Shown here: positions 24,165-34,306 of the stretch, in pieces
Numbering within the stretch: the first letter of the stretch is position 1
Layout: every line of letters starts with the position of its first letter
Source: Rhodobacterales bacterium 52_120_T64
GTDB lineage: Bacteria > Pseudomonadota > Alphaproteobacteria > Rhodobacterales > Rhodobacteraceae
Length of the DNA: 64,000 bases
Assembly (NCBI GenBank): GCA_002162875.1
Contig: MABA01000024.1
Coordinates: forward strand, 62,001-126,000
Direction of reading: 5' to 3'
The notes under the pieces: generated by a model
Told to the model about the DNA's origin: nothing
Databases searched by the model: none
The model's input: only the letters and a program-made list of their open reading frames with translations
Made by a program: the position numbers and the translations under genes

Positions 24165-25139
24165 ATGGCCAGCAATTCGCGAAAACGCACGGCAGGAAAA
24201 GTAAGTGGTGAAAGCATCGTAATAGAAGCTGCGTGGATGTACTATCACGACGAATTGAATCAGTCAGAGATCGCAAAATTGCTTCAGGTATCGCGCGCTA
24301 CGGTGGTGAATTACCTTCAAGAAGCACGGGAGCGGGGGTATATTCGTATCACTCTTGCACCTGAAGTTTTCACCAATCACCAGTTGGCGCAGGACTTGCG
24401 AGACAAGTTTAATCTTCAAGCCGCGTTTGTTGTGCCCACGGATATCAGCACCGCAGAAGATTCGCTAATGCGGGTAGCGCGCGGAGCGGCGGAATGGTTG
24501 CCCGGTCTGTTGGCTCCTGGTGACCGATTGGGTGTTTCTTGGGGGCGCACTGTGTACGAAGTTGCCGAAGCCGTTGAGCCAACGAATATGAAAGAAGTTA
24601 CGGTGACGCAATTGGTGGGATCAATGGCAACGCCCTATGGGTTCACCACTGAAATTTGTTCAGCTCATATGGCGCAAAATCTTGGCGCCAAATGTATCAA
24701 TTTGCACGCCCCTGCGGTGCTTAGCGATCCCGAACTGGCCGCACGCCTGCGCAAAGAACCGATTATCAGTGCGCAATTGGAAGCACTAAGTCACTGTAAC
24801 AAATCAATTTTTGCAGCAGGCTCCTGCGCGTCCAACAGTCATGTTGTCGTTAGTGGCGTTGCAACGAAAGATGATTTGGATTGGTATGTATCGCAAGGTG
24901 CGACGGGCGTTTTGTGTGGACGTTTTATTGACGCCAATGGGCAGCCCATTGCTGGCGAATTGGATGACCGGATGATCGGAATCGAGCTCGAAAAACTACG
25001 CGGTCTTGATATGGGCTTATTGGTTTCGGACGGCGCCGATAAGGTTCTGCCGATGATTTCTGCTATTGCGGGCGGTTATGTTACTCATGTTGTCACAAGT
25101 AACGAAACCGCCCGACTTATGTTGGAAACTGTATCCTAG
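24165..25139 (+). CDS. SorC/LsrR-family transcriptional regulator
   Basis: A 324-residue regulator. The N-terminal [23 protein letters not shown] (near 29-48) is followed by a phosphosugar-binding domain of the SorC/DeoR C-terminal family ([12 protein letters not shown] near 122, [11 protein letters not shown] near 245). LsrR and SorC relatives respond to a phosphorylated substrate of the pathway they control. It is divergent from the aldolase gene, and its stop overlaps the mtnA stop tail-to-tail by 4 bp. The sugar phosphate made by the kinase in this locus is the likely inducer. Confidence 0.9.
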   Translation: MASNSRKRTAGKVSGESIVIEAAWMYYHDELNQSEIAKLLQVSRATVVNYLQEARERGYIRITLAPEVFTNHQLAQDLRDKFNLQAAFVVPTDISTAEDSLMRVARGAAEWLPGLLAPGDRLGVSWGRTVYEVAEAVEPTNMKEVTVTQLVGSMATPYGFTTEICSAHMAQNLGAKCINLHAPAVLSDPELAARLRKEPIISAQLEALSHCNKSIFAAGSCASNSHVVVSGVATKDDLDWYVSQGATGVLCGRFIDANGQPIAGELDDRMIGIELEKLRGLDMGLLVSDGADKVLPMISAIAGGYVTHVVTSNETARLMLETVS

Positions 25140-26236
25140 TTCAAAACGCGTTCAGGAAATAATGCTGCCAGACCTTCAGCAGACGCTTCGCAAACGCCGC
25201 GTTCGGTGATTAACCCAGTGACTAATCGTGCCGGAGTAACATCGAATGCCGGGTTGCCGCCGGGGGTTCCATCAGGGCTGATTTGAACTTGGCCAATACT
25301 ACCGTCATCCAATTTCCCCCAAACCTTGGTTACTTCGTCGCCGTGGCGCTCTTCAATCGGAATTTCAAGAACGCCGTCGTTGATGGTCCAGTCGATTGTC
25401 GGCGAGGGCAATGCCACATAAAATGGAACATTATTGTCGTAAGCCGCGAGCGCTTTGAGGTACGTTCCGATTTTGTTGCAGACGTCCCCGTGTGCGGACG
25501 TGCGGTCCGTGCCAACGATTACGATATCAACATCGCCGTTTTGCATCAGATGGCCACCCGCATTATCAACGATAAGGTGATGTGGTACACCGTGGCTGTC
25601 CATTTCCCACGATGTCAATTGTGCACCTTGATTGCGAGGGCGAGTTTCATCAACCCAGATGTGTACAGGAACCCCTGCTTCGACAGCATGATACATTGGT
25701 GATGTCGCGGTGCCCCAATCCACTGTTGCCAACCAGCCAGCATTACAATGGGTCAAAATATTTACCGACTCACCAGGTTTTTTGGTTGCCGCGATTTTCT
25801 TAATGATCTCGAGTCCGTGTAATCCGATTTGACGATTACACTCCACATCCTCGTCACTGATTTCCAGAGCACGTTTATGGGCTGCTTCAGCGCGTTCTTT
25901 GAGCGGGACTTCGCGTAATGTCTCGCGCATTTCGTCCAATGCCCAGCGAAGGTTGATGGCGGTAGGGCGGGTGGCGTCAAGGACTTCCCACGTTTCGTTT
26001 AACGATTTGTCTGACGGATCCCGTTTCATTTCTTCGGAGACCGCGAATGCTGCAGTTGCGCCTATCAGCGGGGCGCCGCGCACCCACATATCCCGAATCG
26101 CGGCAGCGAATTCGTCGCGAGTTTTCAAATCTACGACACGGAATTCGTGGGGTAGCCAGCGTTGGTCAATTATTTTCACCACCTGCTTTGCGTCATCATA
26201 CCAGATGGACCGGTAGTGTTCTGTACCAACTTTCAT
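25136..26236 (-). CDS. mtnA: Methylthioribose-1-phosphate isomerase
   Basis: A 366-residue member of the MtnA/eIF2B-alpha-like family. It converts 5-methylthioribose-1-phosphate to the ribulose form, and also acts on 5-deoxyribose-1-phosphate. Motifs are [13 protein letters not shown] (near 53), the catalytic Cys in [18 protein letters not shown] (near 163) and the catalytic Asp in [19 protein letters not shown] (near 243). Its ATG overlaps the mtnK stop by one base (TAATG), so it is translated after the kinase. No MtnB/C/D enzymes of the full methionine salvage route are nearby. Confidence 0.94.
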   Translation of the reverse strand: MKVGTEHYRSIWYDDAKQVVKIIDQRWLPHEFRVVDLKTRDEFAAAIRDMWVRGAPLIGATAAFAVSEEMKRDPSDKSLNETWEVLDATRPTAINLRWALDEMRETLREVPLKERAEAAHKRALEISDEDVECNRQIGLHGLEIIKKIAATKKPGESVNILTHCNAGWLATVDWGTATSPMYHAVEAGVPVHIWVDETRPRNQGAQLTSWEMDSHGVPHHLIVDNAGGHLMQNGDVDIVIVGTDRTSAHGDVCNKIGTYLKALAAYDNNVPFYVALPSPTIDWTINDGVLEIPIEERHGDEVTKVWGKLDDGSIGQVQISPDGTPGGNPAFDVTPARLVTGLITERGVCEASAEGLAALFPERVLN

Positions 26237-27507
26237 TAATTTGCCTCCTCAGCAATTTTTTTGGCTAATTCATTTACGACGGCCATCGATGCCATCCGGC
26301 TTCGATTGACCATTAACTGCCGCCCGAGCTTTAGCCCGCGTGCTTCACAGTCAGCCCTAAGCTCTTCGTTCTCGATAGTGTCGTTTTCTGCAATGTGCGC
26401 TAAGCTCAAAGTTCGGCGGATCATCTCGACACCTGCAAACCCCAGTGTGTCTCGCCAGATATTTTGTAGGTATTGATCCAGCGCTTTTTCGCTTGCTGAC
26501 AAATGGCCCTGATCTTCAAAAAGGGACTTTTCGTATAGAATACCCGTTCGTTCCGTCCGCCATAAATTGGAGAATTCCACTGAAAACACAGACCAGATTT
26601 CATCGACTACCTGCAGAATCCAATCCTGATATTCACTGCGCTCGCCTTCGACGGAAGCGTGACCAGGTTGGGCAAAGTACGCCATCCAGAAATTGCCAAG
26701 CAACATACCGATATCAAAGCCCATGGGGCCATAAAGTGCGAATTCCGGGTCGATAACTTTGGTTTCTGTTTCAGTGACCATAATCGAACCGGTATGAAAA
26801 TCACCGTGCAGCATAGTTTCGGCGTTGTTGCAGAACTTTGATTTCAAATGTTGCGCTTCGACCTTCAAGTCAATGTCGGCACGGAGCGAGGTGACGAGCT
26901 CATCAAGTTGTGGGGTGTGATGGTTTCGTTCTGCGTCAAAATAAGGGTCTGAAAACACCAATGTTTCGGTGATGTCGCAAAGCTCCACGCTGTCAATGAA
27001 CAACGCAACATCCGCTTTGCGGTCAGCCGGTTTCATACTCAGATCCGAACCCCGGAACAACGTGCGCGCGCAGAACTTCCCCAGCACGTCGGCCAATCCG
27101 TCATGTTTGGTTCCGGCCATCAAGCTGTGGCGCAATATGACGTGTGGCGTGAAGAACTCCATCACGATAATCGCTTGGGTTTCATCGAAGTGAAAGATTT
27201 CCGGTACGGTGCCGGGATCGCGCTCGGCCTGACGAATTAACGCGTTATGTTCGAAAAAGGCCCGTTTCAACGGCAAGGGCCAACTATCACCAACAAGGCG
27301 CACATATGGGAGCGCCTGTTTCACGATAACGCTGCCATGTTCGCCATTGACTATAAATACAAGGTTAAGGTTTCCGTCTCCGACTTCTTTGGCGACCCAC
27401 TTCGACCGATCGGTTCCTAGAATGCCAGATATTGCATCAATAGAAATCAATCTGTTGGCCAGCGTTTCAACCGTAAGGGGTTCATAGGCGGTGTCTATTT
27501 TTGTCAT
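26236..27507 (-). CDS. mtnK: Methylthioribose kinase
   Basis: A protein-kinase-like sugar kinase of about 423 residues. The start at 27507 is chosen for the GGGAGGAAAG ribosome site; an upstream frame to 27561 would run into the operator. Family motifs are [12 protein letters not shown] (near 42), [24 protein letters not shown] (catalytic loop, near 232) and [15 protein letters not shown] (metal-binding, near 252). It phosphorylates C1 of methylthioribose or a related 5-modified ribose. It is divergent from the ABC transporter genes across a 117 bp gap with operator repeats. Confidence 0.93.
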   Translation of the reverse strand: MTKIDTAYEPLTVETLANRLISIDAISGILGTDRSKWVAKEVGDGNLNLVFIVNGEHGSVIVKQALPYVRLVGDSWPLPLKRAFFEHNALIRQAERDPGTVPEIFHFDETQAIIVMEFFTPHVILRHSLMAGTKHDGLADVLGKFCARTLFRGSDLSMKPADRKADVALFIDSVELCDITETLVFSDPYFDAERNHHTPQLDELVTSLRADIDLKVEAQHLKSKFCNNAETMLHGDFHTGSIMVTETETKVIDPEFALYGPMGFDIGMLLGNFWMAYFAQPGHASVEGERSEYQDWILQVVDEIWSVFSVEFSNLWRTERTGILYEKSLFEDQGHLSASEKALDQYLQNIWRDTLGFAGVEMIRRTLSLAHIAENDTIENEELRADCEARGLKLGRQLMVNRSRMASMAVVNELAKKIAEEAN

Positions 27508-27562
27508 TTCTTTCCTCCCTACAGGGTAACATTTGAGATAACTTTGTCGACTATCGGGCAAA

Positions 27563-27588
27563 TGTCAATAGTTGTTGACAATTGACAA
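27563..27588. promoter_or_regulatory. Operator between mtnK and ABC transporter genes
   Basis: TGTCAA (27563) and TTGACA (27575) form an inverted pair, and TTGACAATTGACA (27575-27587) repeats the half-site seen in the palindrome at 24119. Common control of both divergent promoters by the SorC regulator is likely. Confidence 0.6.
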
Positions 27589-27624
27589 AATAGATCGTTA
27601 CCTGCTTCACCAAGGAGGAATACT

Positions 27625-29151
27625 GTGCAAAATATTGCTGTTGAATTGACTGCTATTACGAAGACATTCGGCGAAAATGCCGTTCTTCGAGGCATTGACC
27701 TGGAGCTTGGCGCCGGGCAGGTGACTGTACTGATGGGCGCCAATGGTGCTGGAAAGTCTACGCTTGTTAAAGTGTTGTGCGGGGTTCATTCAGCAAATAC
27801 AGGTACAGTAAAGCTTTATGGTGAAGTGTTTAATCCGTCCTCACCATCTGAAGCGATTCGTGCCGGTGTTGTGACGGTGCATCAAAGTATTAATGACGGG
27901 GTGATTCCCGATCTTGATGTTGCTTCGAACTTGATGCTGGACCATTTGGCCAAGCCTGGCAGCGGATTTTTCCTGAACAAGAAAAAGAATAATGCCGAAG
28001 CGCGGAAAATTGCAGCAGCCATGGCTTTGGACGTTGATGTGACCCAACCGGTCAGCGAACTGGGGTTAGCCGACCGACAGTTGGTGGCCATCGCACGAGC
28101 AATGGCCCACAAACCCAAATTGCTTATTTTGGATGAGCCCACTTCATCTTTGTCTGCCGCTGAAGCTAAACGATTGTTTACCCTTCTCGACAGGTTACGC
28201 GATTCAGGTGTTGCTATCCTTTATATTTCGCACCGCATGTCCGATATCCGGCGTATTGCGGACCGGATTGTTAGCATGCGGGACGGTAAAATTTCTGGCG
28301 TATTTGATGAAGCACCGCTGGACTATGAAAGCGCTGTTCGTGCGATGCTTGGTCATAGTTTGACAGATGCCAACATCCAGATTCCCGACTTAGGGAAGCC
28401 AGTAATGCAGCTGAAAAATATCGGTTTGCAGCAAGGTTCACAGCCTTTCACCGTAGACCTGCACGCTAACGAAGTTGTGGCGATCACCGGGCTGGTTGGC
28501 AGTGGAAAAACAGAGCTTGCGAGCGTTTTGTTTGGATTGAACAAACCATCTTCTGGTGAAATTGCCTTGATGGGCGCGCCTTACAAACCCGCCTCGCAAG
28601 CTGAGGCGATTGCTGCCGGGGTGTTTCTTTGCCCCAAGGATCGTGCCAGTAATGCGGTCATACAAGACTTTAACATTGCCATGAACATATCGGTGCCGTT
28701 TCTTGATCGACACTCCGCGTTTTCGTTCCTGAAAAACAAGAGCGAACGCTCTACTGCTCAACGAACAATTTCTGAATTGGGGATTGTTTGCCAATCTGAT
28801 ACGGATGAAATTGGCAGCCTGTCGGGCGGTAACCAGCAAAAAGTTATGGTTGGTCGCTGGTTAGCCCAAGCGTCAAGTGTTCTCGTTCTGGATGAGCCAT
28901 TTCAAGGCGTTGACATCAAGGCTCGCCGGGACATTGGTGCGAAAATACGTGGTACTGCGGCTGGGCGTGCGACGGTGATCATGGTGTCAGAAATCGACGA
29001 GGCTCTGGAGATTGCTGACCGAATAATCGTTATGAATGATCACACGATTGTTGGTGATCACAGGAATGAAAACATCAATCTAAATCTCGTGCTGACACAG
29101 GTGGTTGGCAAAACGAATAATGCGACAGGCAGTAATGAACATGCAATCTGA
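27625..29151 (+). CDS. Sugar ABC transporter ATP-binding protein
   Basis: A 508-residue double ABC ATPase of the RbsA/LsrA/XylG type. The first domain has Walker A GANGAGKSTLVK (near 39) and Walker B LLILDEPTSSLS (near 165). The second has GLVGSGKTELAS (near 289), signature LSGGNQQKVMVG (near 399) and VLVLDEPFQGVD (near 420). GTG start with an AAGGAGGA ribosome site. First gene of a transporter operon that continues with permease, binding protein, epimerase and aldolase genes. Energises uptake of the pathway's sugar across the inner membrane. Confidence 0.94.
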   Translation: MQNIAVELTAITKTFGENAVLRGIDLELGAGQVTVLMGANGAGKSTLVKVLCGVHSANTGTVKLYGEVFNPSSPSEAIRAGVVTVHQSINDGVIPDLDVASNLMLDHLAKPGSGFFLNKKKNNAEARKIAAAMALDVDVTQPVSELGLADRQLVAIARAMAHKPKLLILDEPTSSLSAAEAKRLFTLLDRLRDSGVAILYISHRMSDIRRIADRIVSMRDGKISGVFDEAPLDYESAVRAMLGHSLTDANIQIPDLGKPVMQLKNIGLQQGSQPFTVDLHANEVVAITGLVGSGKTELASVLFGLNKPSSGEIALMGAPYKPASQAEAIAAGVFLCPKDRASNAVIQDFNIAMNISVPFLDRHSAFSFLKNKSERSTAQRTISELGIVCQSDTDEIGSLSGGNQQKVMVGRWLAQASSVLVLDEPFQGVDIKARRDIGAKIRGTAAGRATVIMVSEIDEALEIADRIIVMNDHTIVGDHRNENINLNLVLTQVVGKTNNATGSNEHAI

Positions 29152-30175
29152 TAATCCCAAAAACCAAAGACCCAAACGGACGGTGACAGAGATGGCGATC
29201 CGCTATGGTTTTCTGGCCCTGATGTTGGGGCTATTAATCTTCTTCTCGGTAGTTGCTGAAGGTTTTGCCAGCCCGTATAGCGCTGTTTTCATTTTCCAAT
29301 CTGTCGCGATAACAGGCATTTTGGCACTTGGTGTTACCGCGACCTTGGTCGTGGACGGTTTTGATTTGTCCATCGGTTCAACAGCGACTTCGTCGTTGAT
29401 GTTGTCCGCCTACGTTCTGGTGGTGTTGGAAATGAATGCCGCCATGGCGGTTGCTGCCTGCCTTATAATGGGGGCGGCCGTGGGGTTGATAAACGGAATC
29501 CTGATCGTGAAATTCCGCGTGCCAGACCTGCTGGCGACACTGGGCATGATGTTTTTGCTTGTTGGATTGCAGCGGATTCCGACACAAGGTCGATCCATTG
29601 CCACTGGCATGACGTTGCCCGACGGGCGCGTAGCAGAAGGTACTTTCTCAAAGGCGTTTTTGTCCCTTGGGCGTCATCGGTTCGACTTCTTTATCGAAAA
29701 CCTTATTCCAGTATCTGTGATCGTGTTGATCGTTGTCGGGATATTGGTCTGGGTGTTTATGGAATTAACCCGCCACGGGCGCCTTATGTATGCAATAGGC
29801 TCAAATTCTCGTGCGGCTAGTTTGGCGGGCACTAACGTAAATCGTTACAAGGTGTTGGCGTATATGATGTCAGGAGTTCTAGCGTCTGTGGGTGGCATCC
29901 TATTGGCAGCGCGTTTGGGGCGTGGTGATATCGCCTCGGGGAACAACCTGTTGCTCGATTCCGTTGCCGCCGCGTTGATCGGGTTTGCAGTTTTGGGAGC
30001 CGCCAAACCTAACGCATTTGGCACAATAATCGGCGCACTTTTCATCGGCATATTGTTGCAAGGACTGACGATGATGAATGCCCCGTACTACACACAAGAT
30101 TTCGTTAAGGGGGCTGTGCTTGTAATCGCCCTTGTCTTTACCTTCGCGTTGTCAAAACGCGGGGCGGCTCATTAG
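29135..30175 (+). CDS. Sugar ABC transporter permease
   Basis: About 346 residues of the RbsC/LsrC family (BPD_transp_2), with about eight to ten hydrophobic segments. It includes GVTATLVVDGFDLSIGSTAT (near 70) and the cytoplasmic loop GSNSRAASLAGTNVNRYKV (near 227), which contacts the ATPase. The start at 29135 overlaps the ATPase gene by 17 bp; an ATG at 29141 is equally possible. Only one permease gene is present, whereas lsr operons usually have two (LsrC, LsrD), so it probably forms a homodimer. Confidence 0.92.
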   Translation: MNMQSDNPKNQRPKRTVTEMAIRYGFLALMLGLLIFFSVVAEGFASPYSAVFIFQSVAITGILALGVTATLVVDGFDLSIGSTATSSLMLSAYVLVVLEMNAAMAVAACLIMGAAVGLINGILIVKFRVPDLLATLGMMFLLVGLQRIPTQGRSIATGMTLPDGRVAEGTFSKAFLSLGRHRFDFFIENLIPVSVIVLIVVGILVWVFMELTRHGRLMYAIGSNSRAASLAGTNVNRYKVLAYMMSGVLASVGGILLAARLGRGDIASGNNLLLDSVAAALIGFAVLGAAKPNAFGTIIGALFIGILLQGLTMMNAPYYTQDFVKGAVLVIALVFTFALSKRGAAH

Positions 30176-30210
30176 AGCCAAATACTATAATCAACTGGGA
30201 GACTATAATA

Positions 30211-31260
30211 ATGACATTATCACGTCGTATATTCATGAAAATCGCTGGCAGCGCTGTTGCGCTAACGGCAGGGCTTTCGCCCGCGCTCGCTACCGAAATG
30301 CCAGCACCGTTCGACAACGCTGGTGAAGTTAAAATCGCACTGGTTCGTTACCTGTCCACTGGCGATTTCTTCCAGGCCTATTTGTCTGGTGTTGAAAGCC
30401 AAGCTGCGGCTATCGGAGTTGATCTCCGCGTTTTTGACAGCCGTCAGGATGCAGCATTGCAAGCCGACATGGTTGATCAAGCGATCGCTCTTGGTGTTGA
30501 CGGAATCATCATTCAGCACGGTCTAACCGAGGCCATGCAAGAAGCCGCGCAACGTGCGATCGATGCGGGCATTAAAGTGGTTGCTTTTGACGTCAACGTT
30601 GAAAATGCCGCAATTCCTCAGGTGGAGCAATCTGACTATCTGTTGGGTAAACTGGCGCTTGAACAAGCTGTGGCAGATAACGGCGAAGCATGGAAAGCCG
30701 GGTACGTTTATGTAGCAGGCATCGCGCCTCTCGATCGTCGTGATGTTGCTTGGCAAGATGTTCAGGAACAATACTCAGGCATCGAAGAAGTTGCCATGTT
30801 CGGAACTTTGGATAACCCGATCGCCAACTCGGTTGCTAACCAAGCGCGTTCCGTTTTGCAGGCTAACCCAAACATTACTGTTATGTTTGCACCTTACGAC
30901 GAATTTGCGAAAGGCGTAAAAATCGCTGTGGACGAGGCTGGTCTTACCGATCAGATCGACATCTATTCGGCAGACGTTTCAACGGCTGACATCTCGGCAA
31001 TGCGCGAACCAGGTAGTGCATGGGCTGCGACAGTTGCGACTAATCCAGCCGTTGTTGGTGAGGTTTCCGTACGTACACTGGCAATGTTGCTGGCAGGCGA
31101 AGAGCCGGGCCATAATGTTGTAGTACCACCAACGTTGATTACGCAGGCATTCCTAAACGACAATGACATCAAAAACATGTCAGACCTCAGTGCGAATATG
31201 CCTCAGTTTGCGCATGCCGACGTTTCGGTTCCAGCTTGGATGCCTTTGCCGGCACGCTAA
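30211..31260 (+). CDS. Sugar-binding protein with Tat signal
   Basis: A 349-residue periplasmic-binding-protein type I (RbsB/LsrB-like). The leader has SRRIFMK, a close match to the twin-arginine consensus, before a hydrophobic stretch and a cleavage site at LATEM. Binding-domain motifs are SGVESQAAAIGVDLRVFDS (near 57) and ALGVDGIIIQHG (near 94). Tat export, meaning folding before transport, is less usual for ribose-type binding proteins. It supplies the permease encoded just upstream; 35 bp separate them. Confidence 0.9.
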   Translation: MTLSRRIFMKIAGSAVALTAGLSPALATEMPAPFDNAGEVKIALVRYLSTGDFFQAYLSGVESQAAAIGVDLRVFDSRQDAALQADMVDQAIALGVDGIIIQHGLTEAMQEAAQRAIDAGIKVVAFDVNVENAAIPQVEQSDYLLGKLALEQAVADNGEAWKAGYVYVAGIAPLDRRDVAWQDVQEQYSGIEEVAMFGTLDNPIANSVANQARSVLQANPNITVMFAPYDEFAKGVKIAVDEAGLTDQIDIYSADVSTADISAMREPGSAWAATVATNPAVVGEVSVRTLAMLLAGEEPGHNVVVPPTLITQAFLNDNDIKNMSDLSANMPQFAHADVSVPAWMPLPAR

Positions 31261-31382
31261 GTCAGAATATGCCCGTTTCAGGCTGCGGGGTATCCACCTC
31301 GCAGCCTTATTATTGAAGGGTTGGCAATGCCAGCCAAATATCAAGAAAACGAGAACCGCGCAGGCGCGGCGAGGATGAAGAA

Positions 31383-32075
31383 ATGACCGTTGAAACTCTA
31401 GAAAACCTTAAAGCCCGCAGCCACGGCATCAGCCTTGGTATTTTCGCGGCAGATGCCGGAAATATGCGTGAAGCGGCGCTAGAGGCGAGCGGATGGGGAT
31501 GCGGTATTATTCACTTCGACATCATGGACGGCGTGTTCGTTCCCCAGATGACTGGCGGCGCGGGGTTCGTTAAGTCGATCGATGTTGGCGCAGTGCGAGA
31601 CGTGCACCTGATGATTGATAATCCAGAACAACATGCAGCAGCGTTCGTCGCCGCAGGTGCCGACATAATCACCGTGCACGCGGAGGCTAAAGGCGCTGCG
31701 GAAGCCATTATGGCCATACGCGCGGCAGCAGCAGCTGCCGAGCGTCCGGTATTGGTGGGGCTTGGGCTCGTGCCAGATACTTCGCCTGATGACGTTCAAG
31801 GCTTGTTGGATATGAAACCAGATATGATCTTGGTTCTTTCGCTTGATCCGCGAACAAAAAATCCACCTGACATCAGCGCGGCTTGCGCGAAACTAACTTC
31901 CTTACGTGAACGATTTGGCTCCAATGGGCCAATTCTTGCGTTTGATGGGGGCGTAACACTAAAAAGCATCGACGAAATTGCCGCTTGCAAACCAGATATG
32001 ATCGTTAGCGGCAGTGCCGTTTTTGGTGCAGGCGATCCGTCAGCCTCATTTAACACGATGGCGCGTTCACGCTAA
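31383..32075 (+). CDS. Ribulose-phosphate 3-epimerase-like protein
   Basis: A 230-residue TIM barrel of the Rpe/LsrE group. Visible are [14 protein letters not shown] (metal/acid-base Asp near 36), [26 protein letters not shown] (second Asp near 180) and SGSAVFGA. It differs enough from housekeeping Rpe (for example FAADAGNM near the start) to be a specialised copy. The equivalent gene in Salmonella lsr operons, lsrE, also lies next to lsrF. In this locus it may epimerise a 5-substituted pentulose phosphate (inference). Confidence 0.85.
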   Translation: MTVETLENLKARSHGISLGIFAADAGNMREAALEASGWGCGIIHFDIMDGVFVPQMTGGAGFVKSIDVGAVRDVHLMIDNPEQHAAAFVAAGADIITVHAEAKGAAEAIMAIRAAAAAAERPVLVGLGLVPDTSPDDVQGLLDMKPDMILVLSLDPRTKNPPDISAACAKLTSLRERFGSNGPILAFDGGVTLKSIDEIAACKPDMIVSGSAVFGAGDPSASFNTMARSR

Positions 32076-32128
32076 TCCGAACGATTACTCACACTATTTA
32101 CCAACTTCTGAAAAAGACAGGAATTAAC

Positions 32129-33010
32129 ATGGCAGATCTAGACGACATCAAGGACGGTAAAGACTTTGGTCTAAACACTCCACAGGACAAGCAAGGGTTT
32201 TTCCTAAAAGGTGGCGCAAACTATGATTGGGGCATCAAGAACAAGATGAGCCGGATCTTTAACCCGGAATCCGGCCGCACAGTAATGCTGGCCTTTGACC
32301 ACGGCTATTTTCAAGGCCCAACTAAAGGGTTGGAACGCATCGACTTGAATATTTTGCCATTGGCAGAACATGCCGATGTTTTGATGTGTACGCGCGGTAT
32401 TCTGCGTTCGGTTATCCCGCCAACTGTTACTAAACCGATCGTTATGCGCGCATCGGGTGGTAACTCGATCCTATCCGAACTGTCCAACGAGACCATCGCC
32501 GTAGATATCGACGACGCTGTCCGTATGGGTGTTTGTGCGATGGCCGCACAGGTTTATATCGGCGCTGAATTCGAACACAAATCAATCACAAACGTGATTA
32601 AACTGATCGACGAAGGCATGAAGGTTGGAATTCCGACTTTGGCTGTGACCGGTGTTGGTAAAGATATGGTTCGCGACGCGCGTTATTTTGGACTGGCGAC
32701 ACGGATCGCTGCCGAGATCGGGTCTCACTATGTGAAAAGCTATTTCATCGAGGAAGGCTTTGAAAAAGTTGTCGCAGGTTGCCCGGTTCCAATCGTGATC
32801 GCCGGCGGCAAAAAGTTGCCTGAACTGGAAGCGCTCGAAATGGCCTACAAAGCCGTTGATCAAGGTGCCGCAGGCGTGGACATGGGTCGCAACATCTTCC
32901 AGTCGGAAGCGCCGGTTGCAATGATCAAAGCTGTTTCCAAAGTGGTGCACGAACTAATGACGCCAGATAAAGCGTTTCAAATGTACAACGACCTTAAATC
33001 CGAAGGGTAA
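32129..33010 (+). CDS. LsrF-like class I aldolase/thiolase
   Basis: A 293-residue DeoC/LacD/LsrF-family TIM barrel. It shows [17 protein letters not shown] (near 52), RASGGNSIL (near 110), the Schiff-base region [12 protein letters not shown] (Lys near 203), IVIAGGKK and DMGRNIFQS (near 250). LsrF transfers an acetyl group from the phosphorylated AI-2 product to CoA; other relatives are fructose-bisphosphate aldolases. It lies 53 bp after the epimerase gene at the end of the transporter operon. Two aldolases of different class in one locus suggest either two substrates or two sequential cleavages. Confidence 0.88.
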   Translation: MADLDDIKDGKDFGLNTPQDKQGFFLKGGANYDWGIKNKMSRIFNPESGRTVMLAFDHGYFQGPTKGLERIDLNILPLAEHADVLMCTRGILRSVIPPTVTKPIVMRASGGNSILSELSNETIAVDIDDAVRMGVCAMAAQVYIGAEFEHKSITNVIKLIDEGMKVGIPTLAVTGVGKDMVRDARYFGLATRIAAEIGSHYVKSYFIEEGFEKVVAGCPVPIVIAGGKKLPELEALEMAYKAVDQGAAGVDMGRNIFQSEAPVAMIKAVSKVVHELMTPDKAFQMYNDLKSEG

Positions 33011-33028
33011 CCCTACGATTTTAACATT

Positions 33029-33072
33029 GGTGCAACCTTTTGCCTTCTTCAAAAGAGACGATCGGTTGCACC
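33029..33072. terminator. Inverted repeat after the LsrF-like gene
   Basis: GGTGCAACC (33029-33037) and GGTTGCACC (33064-33072) pair perfectly around 26 bases that include a CTTTT/AAAAG inner pair. It lies between two converging genes, so a bidirectional terminator is likely, although no long T-run follows. Confidence 0.45.
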
Positions 33073-33095
33073 CACACAACTATCTAGAAACAACG

Positions 33096-34175
33096 TTAGT
33101 TTTTCGGTTTTGTACGCGACATATTTCTGCGCATTTTCATAAGTTGGCGAAATAACTCTTGTTGGAGCGGTTGCGATAAAACCTCAGTCGAACCCATCTG
33201 AATGGCGCGGCTGTACAAATAGAACGGATCAGATTCGATTAAAAGACTGCGAATTTGAGTGCGTCGCCACGTGACCGACTTTTGGTGCAGTTCAGCCAGA
33301 GTCTTATCGGATTTGTAATGCGACAGAATTGGCGAAGAAAACTTGTCAGTTTTCTGGATGGTACGATCTTCGACTTCGTTGAAATTCCGGTCCACCCAAT
33401 AGGCCAAATCGATAGCGTCGGTCGAATGGTTCGGCTTTCCACGCATTTGTTTAACAATATAGTTTTCGACTGAACCCAAAGCGTAATGATTTATTTGCGC
33501 CAATTCATACTGGTCGTCAAACGTAGGGATCAACGTCGCGCCTTTCGGTGAGTGACCGCGGAAGGGATTGCCCGAGCCGTCGCGCCAGACGGTTCGCGGC
33601 TGTTTCACTGGGTTGGGCTTTTTAGGCATGTGCACGCCCAGCTTTTCGTATGACCCGTCGTTGCGGTAAAGGCATTTGAATTGGATCGCACGCCACGGCC
33701 ACAACATTTTGGTGGGTGCGCAGCGCGTAAACTGCTCGGTCACGGGTTGGTCCTGAAACTTGGTGATGCGATTGTTGCCAAACATCCGCCATGCCAGAGC
33801 AAAGCCGGTAGTTTCGGGGCTGGCGGCAATTAGATCGTCCAAGTGACCTTCGCCGGGTTTGATGTTTAGAAATTCGTCTACGTCGGTTCCGTAAATCCAG
33901 TCCACTTCCTGCATGACTGGCTGGGTGGCCGCGTCAGACAGCGCCTGCCATTGCACGGTTTTCTTTCCAAGTGGAGGGTTGCGGATGTGGGTGATCTCGC
34001 CCATCTCGGCCAGTCGGTCCAGCATCAGGTCCGTGCCGTCGCCGCAATCATTGGAATAGATTAGGAAATCCGTAAAGCCGATAGCTTTATGATGGGCGAG
34101 CCATTCCAGAATGAACGGCCCCTCGTCACGCATACAGGTCACAATCAAGGCGCGGGTCTTTGAAGGGTTGGGCAT
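33096..34175 (-). CDS. Glycosyltransferase family 2/92-like protein
   Basis: A 359-residue cytoplasmic protein. It begins [20 protein letters not shown], followed by FLIYSNDCGDGTD (near 38) and a DVDEFL metal-binding motif (near 97). This is the Glyco_tranf_2_4 type common in Roseobacter genomes, with the usual closing WVDRNFNEVEDRTIQ region (near 268). It is divergent from and homologous to the C-terminal half of the 759-residue protein at 34307. Acceptor and sugar are unknown; such enzymes usually build cell-surface glycans. Confidence 0.85.
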   Translation of the reverse strand: MPNPSKTRALIVTCMRDEGPFILEWLAHHKAIGFTDFLIYSNDCGDGTDLMLDRLAEMGEITHIRNPPLGKKTVQWQALSDAATQPVMQEVDWIYGTDVDEFLNIKPGEGHLDDLIAASPETTGFALAWRMFGNNRITKFQDQPVTEQFTRCAPTKMLWPWRAIQFKCLYRNDGSYEKLGVHMPKKPNPVKQPRTVWRDGSGNPFRGHSPKGATLIPTFDDQYELAQINHYALGSVENYIVKQMRGKPNHSTDAIDLAYWVDRNFNEVEDRTIQKTDKFSSPILSHYKSDKTLAELHQKSVTWRRTQIRSLLIESDPFYLYSRAIQMGSTEVLSQPLQQELFRQLMKMRRNMSRTKPKN

Positions 34176-34306
34176 CGATTGACCTGTGTTATGCGAATTC
34201 GCGCATTTATATGCGACTTTACAGAATTTCGGAAGGTTTCTTGTTGGTTATTTGCTCGGTAAATATATAGGTTGAGACGAATAAAGTACTGAAAAACGAG
34301 CTAAAA

